Assembly: GCA_023078685.1 (NCBI GenBank)
Contig: JALGAS010000009.1
Span: 868,001-932,000 of the forward strand
Reading direction: 5' to 3'
Length of the DNA: 64,000 nt
From: Neopestalotiopsis rosae
Taxonomy: Eukaryota; Ascomycota; Sordariomycetes; Amphisphaeriales; Sporocadaceae
The position numbers were made by a program, and so were the translations under genes. This document shows positions 56,268 to 64,000 of the stretch, piece after piece. The notes beneath the pieces were generated by a model, which ran no database searches, was not told the DNA's origin, and saw only the letters and a program-made list of their open reading frames with translations. Each line of letters opens with the position of its first letter. Within the stretch, counting starts at the first letter, position 1.

Positions 56268-57152
56268 TGATCAAGGCTTATCAACACTGGTGGTTTTAAA
56301 GTCAAAATAGGCACAAAATGAAGGACGGCGTGGCGTAGTGGACAGTCACTACCTATCTTCAGGTGTACAGACCCGCTGTAGAGAACATTACCCCTCTATT
56401 GTCTTGGCGGGTGGGCAGTAACTTGGCAATTGAAGTACCCGCCGGAAACCGGCCAGCGCACATTATCGCTCAAAGAAGCCTCTCTCGTCGCGTAAGCGCC
56501 GGCGGAGGGGGGAAAGGAAAAAGGACATGAGCTTCTTACCTAACTGTAAGAGTGTCAGTGTCGGGCACGGTACTTGCATGCAGATACATGTCAAGCAAAC
56601 GCGATGGCGCATAGCCAATCCTGTCGGGGTATTTAGCTGCTAGCAGTGAATCCTTTCTGCAAGTCGAGCAAAGTTGATACATTATGTGTTACTGTATGCT
56701 GTCAAATGGTAGCTAAACCTGCTTGGATAGGTAAAAGTCTTAACACGGGTTTCAAAATGGTCACTGGTTGCGCCATGGGATAGTACAGTCACGGAACAGT
56801 CTGAATCATACCTAGGTAGACAAGGTATTCTATGCAAATTCCACACGCGCTTGGGGAAACACTCTCTGAATCATCAACACACAACGTATTATAAGTAGCA
56901 TATCATGGCAAATGATAGTGCCACATCATAACAAGATAAATCTTCTTTTTGTCGAGGGTCATGATAAATCCAGCTATCACTCTTATCTCGCGTATGGAAT
57001 AAGGCGCGTGCATGTATAGTTTAGTATGAGAATGATTTTTTGTTAGAATGAAACCTTGCTTTGCTTAGCAGATTTTCCGGGAACTTACTTTGAAGTAGAC
57101 CATCCTCATGTATAGCCTCCTGTACCATTCTCTCACCATATAACTCCAAACT
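56268..57152. other. Intergenic region upstream of F-box-like gene
   Basis: 0.9 kb between two minus-strand genes. A tRNA A-box-like string occurs at about 56328 without a matching B box, so no tRNA is called. No missing F-box exon could be identified. Confidence 0.4.
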
Positions 57153-60100
57153 TCAAATTGTGATCTCGCTGTATGAGCGCTTCGTACCGACCAAAGTCTC
57201 TCGACTGCGTAATCGAGAGGGGGTTGAGGGGTTCGATATGCATTTTGTTCTCATTTCCATCCACAGATCGAGAACGACGTTGATACAAGCCTCGGTTCTC
57301 TTTCTGGTATCTGGACTTTCCATTGATTGAAGATTAGGCTCCTGAAAAGTCGCCCGAGAAGATGCTACCCGAGATTTGAGCACCGTTATCCGGAGGTCCC
57401 TTCTCTCCCATACCAATACCTCCTGTAAAAGTGCTTGGACCCGCGCCTTGGACCCAAGCGCTACTAGTAGCTCCGAGTCTTCCTCCATGAGCGCACAGTA
57501 CAGATCCCAGTTCCGCTGCGCGTACGCTTTGTTCTGGAAAGAATGCAGTTCAACTTGGTTTATGCGTGGGATTACCAAGTTTTCACGAGGGGACAAGCGG
57601 TAGGACGATGCACCCACCGTATTTCTGCTTGACACTATAATGGTTCGCACGTGCTTCGTCAGGCGCTGTTGGACTGCGACTTTGAGCACAGCATCAAACA
57701 TCACAACCCCTATCCGAGCATGCCCTTGATAGCTTCCAGCTGTTAACCTCAAGAGGCATTCAAGCGCTCGGGGGCTACGTGAAGAGCAGGCTGCATTGAC
57801 GACATCTCGGAGGGCTGAATCGTCATGCTGAAGCCTGGTAAGCTCATACAAGCGTTGTAGATCATCATTCGGATCGCGAACAAAGGTTCGTAAACAGTAA
57901 AGAAGCAAGCACTTGTCTTCCAGGTAGGAAACACATGAGGCGGCGAATTCGGGTCCATAGTTGCAAAGGAATTGAAACCTAGCAATCAGTATCGTGACAT
58001 AATGTTGGCACGACTGCAAGAAGAATCTTTCTGCTTCCTGCAGCCCGCAATAGAGAGAGGCGGACGCTTCAGGATCGTTAAGAAACTCCTTGACCGTCTG
58101 ATGTAGCAGTTGTACGACCGCTGTTCCATCAATTTCCTGTCCTCTGGTGCGTATGGTGTTGTATTGCTGCAACTGGCTCTTTTTGGTTTGACCGATCACC
58201 TCTACAAAAGGCCCACACCAGTTGTTCAAAATGGTGCGGAAATGAGCCCAGCCGTGATGTTTGACTCCATATTTGGTACGAGGGTCAAGGCTGCATGTTG
58301 CCGCCTCTGTGACGTCGGGTGGTATAGCCAATGCATCCCAGAGCTCCTCGAGGGTCATCGCTCGATGCGTACTGGCAATTGAGCACCACATCAGGACAGC
58401 TTTCGCTTTGTTCAGTATACCGAGCGGTAATTTCTCCTCGAGATCTCTCCGCATATACTTATACAAGTCCTTCAGGTCGGGAGGGAGAATGTACAGCTTC
58501 TCCTTCAACTCAAATGCCTGTATACCACCAAATTTGGAAAGTCCCTGCAATGTTTGCAAGACTAGCGCGACCCACAGAATAACTCCGTTCGCCTTTGAGA
58601 GGATATAGTCTCTTATATCTTGAAAGTCCTTGTGTTCTGCTTGTCGCATGGTAGCAAAGACTGATGCAAGGACTCCTTCACCTTGCGCTATCTGGGGCTC
58701 ATTGAATGATTTCCCCACCATATCCTGAAGTTCTCGTATGCCGTGGGCTACTAGCGTCTCAATATCTCTGTGGTTCTCGTTTTGGAGTACAATTCTCGAA
58801 TACCGCCGACGGCGATCATCTTGACCAACTGTTCTATCGCTTTCCCTGTAGAATGACCTGGCAATATCTGCCGAGGGGCGGCTCAGGACCGCAAATTTCA
58901 TACACGAGTTCAGTTGGGGGGCTGTGAGTTGCAGCAACATGTCCAAGAGAGTCTCACGTGAGGCACCGCTCTCCTCTCCGTCTTCGGCCTCGTCATATCC
59001 GTCAATCACACATATCATTTCTTGCCCAGACGCTACAGCATCTTTCATCATGTGCTGTAGCTCAGCCAAGCTCCAGACAGAATCCTGATGAGACCGGTGT
59101 GATGGTTTCCGACGATATGAAGCCATGATGGTGTTTGACCATAATTTGTGCTCCTTCAACAATTGGAACAAAATTGAGCGAAACATTGACGCATGTGAGA
59201 CTGATATAGCACCATCACGGCGACTGTAGAACCAACTTGCCACAGGGCTATCATCTAATCGCTGAGAAGATGAGGTTCTGGGTACAATGCGATCGACAAG
59301 TGACTTGGCAAGCACTGATTTACCGCTTCCGGGTTTCCCTTCCACCCACAGAACTCCAGACTTCTGTGCATACCAATTCTTATAACTCTCGTGCTGAAAA
59401 ATCCAGTTATTAGTGCCGTTTTCCGCGTCCACCACGCGGTCGCGTCGAAGATGAAGTTGCTCAAAATAGAGTGATTTGAGACATTCTAAACCGTCAGCTT
59501 AGTCCGAATAATGACGGAGTCTGGAAAAAAGTGAGAATATTATTCAGAAACACTAACCTTCATACTCCGTGCGACTGCTGACTTCTTGGCTAGCAGGTAA
59601 TGTCCTTTTAAATAATTGCGTATTTCGTCCGCTCAACAAGACCGGTCCCTTAGAGCTGATATCACGAAGTAATCGCAGAAATTGAGCAAGTCCATTCGTG
59701 TCAAGATGCTCAAGATTGTCGATTACAAGAATAGCTTGGCTTCCGGCTTCATTTGGCAGTTCTAAGAGTCTTGCGAGTTCGTCCATTGGGACATTGATGG
59801 GCGTCATGGGCGACGTATAAGCTCGCCACAGCTTTTGTATGTCCAGGCCATGCTCCTGCAGTTCTTTCAATGACAAATGTAGGTAATCAAGACGACGGTC
59901 GTGGACTCCATGGCAGCGGAGTCGCAAGTAGAAAGTAATGAAGGACAGGCATACTGTGATCGGCAGCAATTTCGAGCGATCTCGTCCCGATTCTTTTCCC
60001 GCATCCACCGTATTATGTGCGCAATCATAATACATCACATACGAACCAGCGTGTTCGTCACGGTAGTACTTGGCCAGCTCTAGAACCGGACTTTGTTGCT

Positions 60101-61567
60101 CTTCGTCATCAGCAGCATACCATAATAAGCGGGACGTCCCAGTCATCCAATCCTCAAATACACTAGTGTGAATTACCCTTGAAGCAGACTCGGATAGACC
60201 TGCGCTGAACTGAGTATAAAGCTGTCCGGCGGGCTTCTGAAAGTGTTGCCGAGGCGATTTTTTCTTGAAAAGAAGGGCCACAGACTTTTCGATGCCAGGT
60301 TCAAGCAACTCAGAGAGGGTGTCTCCAAGAATTACGCGCGCAATTGAATTTCTGGCATCTGTATCAACTGTCAGCAAAACTGGATGTTGATGATGTGTTT
60401 CAATGTTCCCATATGGCGATGCGAGGCTCTCACCTTGTAGCCCTGACGAGATGTCATCAGAAGAACTCTTAGTAACCACATCTTGGCCTGCAACATCTCG
60501 GTCATTACAAAATTCTCCCACACATTTCCATGGATAGTAGTAGAGATCATCTCACCAGATTTCTTGGTACGTGATTGCCAATATTCCAAGAAAGCTTTGG
60601 TAAACGCCGCCGCCGTCGCCGCTGCGTACGCCTGCCAACGCTTCTGCTTGTGGCTATCAGCATAGTCACACGCGCCCTTGATCACTACACACGGCAAATT
60701 ATCCCATATACCAGCGCTCTCCATTTCGAATCCGATCACGTTTTCGCCGTCGGCGATACGGTCACGATCAACGCCAGACTTCACTACAGTATCGCCTGAT
60801 GCCATAAGCCCGAAATGTACTGCCGGCTGGTACCTTTGACCCCGCTCCAGACGCAAACGAGTGACGAGTTGTCCACGACAGCCGACCTGTTCGCATGTAC
60901 CCTTGTCGCCTGCATGCGAATATTTTGCCTCAAAGAGCCTGTCGTAGTCACGGCCTGGGTAGTGAGCTCCCAGGTGGGCAGCGTGTCGTAGTGTCTTCAT
61001 GTGGTTCTCCATGCGTTTCTGCAGTTGAATGCGACAGTGCCTTGTCCTCAGCTTGGCCAAGAGAGAACGGATCTCTAGATTGGGCCTTCCTAGAACATCC
61101 AACAGGGTGTCCTTGCGCACAAATTGGTTGGGAAGCTGCCGCCCGAAATCATGTTCGATGATGCCATCACTAATAATAACATCTCCCAACACGATCTCAC
61201 TGCCGTCCGACGTGAAAGGAACGGCACCGCAAATACCAACGATTATCGCAAGCTTAATATTGGGAAAACTTGCTCGAAAATAGGCAGCGACGGAGGCGGC
61301 ACTCTTCTTGCCCATACCTGCCATGTGGGCTAGTACGACATTGTGACGACCAATAACCCCAGTGGAGTAGGCATTTGGATCACCCGGAGATTTGCTATAG
61401 CCAGAATCATCGTCCCAGTGGTGGTCGAAGAGCGCATCAATCGCATCAGCTTCGAGGACAAGAGCGCAGATGATGCCAATTTCGAATTCGTCGCAGCTGG
61501 CAGGACGTCGCGGCAGCGGAGGCAGTAGGCGCGGCGCTGCGGTGTAAACTGGTTCTTGCACCGACAT
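57153..61567 (-). CDS. NLR (STAND) protein: PNP domain, degenerate NTPase-like module, NACHT
   Basis: Three exons (61567-60556, 60487-59558, 59485-57153) join in phase to 1,424 residues. Residues about 28-335 form a nucleoside-phosphorylase-like (PNP_UDP) domain: EIGIICALVLEADAIDALF, VVLAHMAGMGKKSAASVAA, VGICGAVPF, and GFEMESAGIWD. A middle module (about 440-640) reads LLWYAADDEEQQSP and AILVIDNLEHLD, like NACHT text with the P-loop lost but a Walker-B-like strand kept. The true NACHT follows ECLKSLYF with P-loop GKPGSGKS near residue 697 and Walker B ICVIDGYDEAEDG. The C-terminal 350 residues are helical and show no WD40, ankyrin or TPR repeats that I can recognise. PNP-NACHT proteins are typical fungal NLRs in non-self sensing; ligand and output are unknown. 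Confidence 0.88.
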
Positions 61568-62804
61568 GGCGGTCTCTACCTACAACACGATACGCGTCGC
61601 GCGTGAAGTAAGACGTGAAGCTATCTACTTCACACCTGATCACGATAGGATGGAATCTGTGCTTGACTAATTACTGTAGCTAAGCATTGTCTCTACACAC
61701 TCGAGTGTTGGCATCAAAGCGAAGTCAGCCTGATCAGGCTGTGCAGAAAATAAGACCTGCTCCCCGAGAGGGGCGATGAGGGGTGACAGCGCACAACTTT
61801 GTCGGCCAAATGACCAGGGTCAGCAGCTCAGCGTACACGGCTGTCTGTGCTGGATTTGATGCTGCTTACCTACGGTGGCAGAGCTGCATGGGTTTCGACG
61901 TGCATGTCGGTCAAAATACGGATGCGGAATCTGCGACCATAGTCTCAGTCATCGTTTCGATAGCGAAGTGTGTGGATCATGCTCGATCAAGAGAGACGGT
62001 TTTTGGATTATGATGTAGGCACTGTACTATCGTCGCCGACGACCGAATTTCGATTGAATCGACCAGGACGTCGATTCGACGACGAAGGTATCCCTGAAAA
62101 GTGTTTAATCGGCCGAGTTACTCACACGAATCGCTCCATATCGAAAAACGAAGATCAACAAGCGTCCCATTTATGGTCGTAGTTCGGGAATCCGATGATA
62201 CTGTTATCATTGATGTGGTGGTTGCCCCGTCTCAGTACATGAGTTGCGATTGTGGCGACTTTGGCATTCCGTCAATCAGCGGCCCAGTGTCAGCTAAGGT
62301 AGCACAAAGGACCCCAGGGTCCACCTTTGATGCCACGGAAAGAGGTGGTACGGATCTTCTCTTACAATGCGTGCAGCGTTGATGAATCTAGCAACAAACA
62401 GTCCAGTCGTGTGGTCCCCACGTATGCTGCTTCGATACAGTCTGCCTCATAACGATATCTTCGATGAGAAGTTCCAATGCGTGTGAAATATGTTGTTCTT
62501 CCTTTTTTTTTTCCCGGAGATATAAACTTCCTGAGGTCATCAACTAGAGAAAGTGGGAACAAAATAAGGCGTGCTGAGGTTTTCAAGCTTCGTCTTGCGT
62601 GACAAATGGATGCGCTTCAATTACTTGCGCCAGGAATTGATGAATCTGAGTCACAATAGAACAAACTCATAGTAAGTGAAGTGGTTTGATCAGTTTGCTG
62701 AGTATCTGTGCGAAGCTATGGACCTTATAGAAGATATGCGTAGGTTGGTGTTTTGGTCATGGAGCATGAAGCCCCAAAACTCAGCCGGGTGTCGATTAAC
62801 ACTC
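61568..62804. other. Intergenic region upstream of NLR
   Basis: 1.24 kb holding the NLR promoter and the 3' end of the next gene. A perfect 13-bp inverted repeat (CGTCGATTCGACG) lies at about 62071 and a 10-T run near 62503. No gene recognised. Confidence 0.5.
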
Positions 62805-63767
62805 CTACTGACCCGCACCTCTCACTCCATACCTAGAGTACGCATAATCCGAAACATGAAAATGAAGATTTTCAGAAATAGTCTCGTTGGTATGGTAGCA
62901 GTACAGTATATCATCAGAATGATCAAAGTACTTCCACCCCGTGCACGCCAGCCTTTCGACACAGGCCTGGTGACACTCGAGGCTCGACGTGATGGGCAAC
63001 TCTCCAATGGGGTCGCCCAACACGCCACCGACCAGAGTCCAGTCCGTCGTGTCGACATAGGCGTTCTTGTCACACCTGACCAGGAAGCCGTCTGCGCACT
63101 GAGTCTTGTCGCGGAAGCAAAACTGTTCGCTGCCCGACGACGACGCAGTGCTCGTGGGCAAGGTGGTGAGGGTCCGCGTCGTGGCGTGCGACAAGGTCGG
63201 TGTGCTCGTCGGAGGGGAGCAGCCCTGGGCCGCGGCGGCGCGCAGCGCGATGGGCTCGCAGTCGTACCTCGCGTCAATGCCGTCTCCGAGCACCAAGCCC
63301 AGGTCGCGACAGTACGAGAAGATGTTGTAGTCTGGACTCCAGGGGTGTGCGCAGGTCAGGAGGTTGTTCGAGTCGAGCTTGCACACGACGGCAATGTGCT
63401 CGTCACTTTCCGGATCGAGCAGATCTCGTGCGTTGTCAAAATACAGCACGTCGTGGACCACGCGACCGTCGACGTCGGGTCTGCCATCCCAGTAAGTCGA
63501 GGCCACATACCCTTGCTGCCCGCTCGCCCCGTCACAGTCGACTAGTCTGCCAGTGGTGGCATCGAGGCCAAGCTTTGCTGCTTGTGAGCTCTGGCTCGTG
63601 AATACGGACTAGATACCATAGCCAAAATCTTCGAGAGTGAGGTACCCCACACTGGTACCATTTGTGTATGTGCCTTGGAGAGTGAAGCAGGCCGATAGTG
63701 AGGTGACCTGACCAGGCAAGCCTGCCGTCACTGTGGCCATTGCGGATGTGGTGATAACGGAGTACAT
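62805..63767 (-). pseudogene. PAN/Apple-like cysteine-rich protein, interrupted by one in-frame stop
   Basis: From an ATG at 63767, one frame runs to 62805 with a single interruption, TAG at 63612-63610, after GYGI. Both sides look coding: upstream ACFTLQGTYTNGTSVGYL, downstream TTGRLVDCDGASGQQG and on to GYVASTYWDGRPD and HIAVVCKLDSNNLLTCAHPW. The C-terminal third has a cysteine pattern (SLECHQACVERLACTGWKYF) like PAN/Apple domains, after a Thr/Ser-rich linker. The first residues do not form a convincing signal peptide, so an upstream exon may be missing. The stop could be a real inactivation, a sequencing error or translational readthrough. An intact-looking downstream frame of 233 residues starts at 63506. 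Confidence 0.55.
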
Positions 63768-64000
63768 TTGAAAGTGTCAAAGGTTGAACGGAAACGATTG
63801 TGAAAATGGACCTAAAATTATTGTATGGTTCCTGCCTCTGAGTTACTGTCAAGGCTTTATACCCGCCCATGCGGATGATCAAACTTGGATAATCATATCA
63901 TGAGAACTGCAATCATTTGCGGCTTAGACAAAACATGAAAATCTTCTGTCATTGACTCTTAAAATTGCAAATGTATACCAATCACATTTGATGAACGGAA
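63768..64000. other. Right edge, no gene recognised
   Basis: The last 233 bp are AT-rich and probably promoter or a missing upstream exon of the preceding gene. No other feature can be supported. Confidence 0.4.

Noticed and set aside
56328..56400. tRNA A-box-like string (TGGCGTAGTGGACAG)
   Set aside because: No B box at the expected distance and no foldable cloverleaf.
62060..62090. 13-bp inverted repeat CGTCGATTCGACG
   Set aside because: Too short and isolated to assign to an operator or element in a fungal genome.

Overview
The window comes from a filamentous ascomycete, most likely Sordariomycetes and probably Hypocreales. The signs are short spliceosomal introns (about 50-150 nt, GT..AG, CTAAC-like branch points), two HET-domain genes, a PNP-NACHT NLR, a GPI-type WSC glucanase, and a giant killer-toxin-like chitinase divergent from a multi-LysM gene. 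No rRNA, convincing tRNA, CRISPR array or intact transposon was found.

Positions 1-17,935 are a mostly housekeeping block. It holds homoaconitase (LYS4, cut by the left edge), a GH16-WSC cell-wall glucanase, a metallophosphoesterase, a TMEM16/anoctamin scramblase, an XPG/Asteroid-like nuclease, a PRPP-synthetase subunit with a long insertion, and a fucose-permease-type sugar transporter. The transporter has a 3.5-kb upstream region rich in CreA-like sites and containing a 35-base C tract.

Positions 21,463-34,430 are accessory DNA: two divergent HET-domain genes, a dead short-chain dehydrogenase, a 4.5-kb region with only fragments of coding sequence, a small lectin-like gene, and a broken ankyrin gene that runs into a second copy of the dead dehydrogenase's 3' end. 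Positions 34,429-42,899 hold an HPP membrane protein, a cytochrome P450, an orphan multi-pass membrane protein and an intact short-chain dehydrogenase.

Positions 44,134-54,568 are the most interesting locus. A 13-exon gene for a secreted protein of about 1,786 residues (chitin-binding module, GH18 chitinase, killer-toxin alpha/beta-like region) is divergent across 1.2 kb from a secreted protein with about seven LysM-like modules. This is the known layout of subgroup-C fungal chitinases, and the pair probably acts on foreign or self chitin. The chitinase precursor carries a ladder of Lys-Arg sites that suggests processing into several peptides, and it contains a 7-nt micro-exon.

Positions 54,798-63,767 hold an F-box/LRR-like protein, a 1,424-residue NLR with a PNP domain and what looks like a degenerate NTPase module ahead of its true NACHT, and a PAN-like gene interrupted by a stop codon. 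HET, NLR, killer-toxin-like and LysM genes in one window fit a non-self recognition and antagonism neighbourhood, but a functional link between them is inference.
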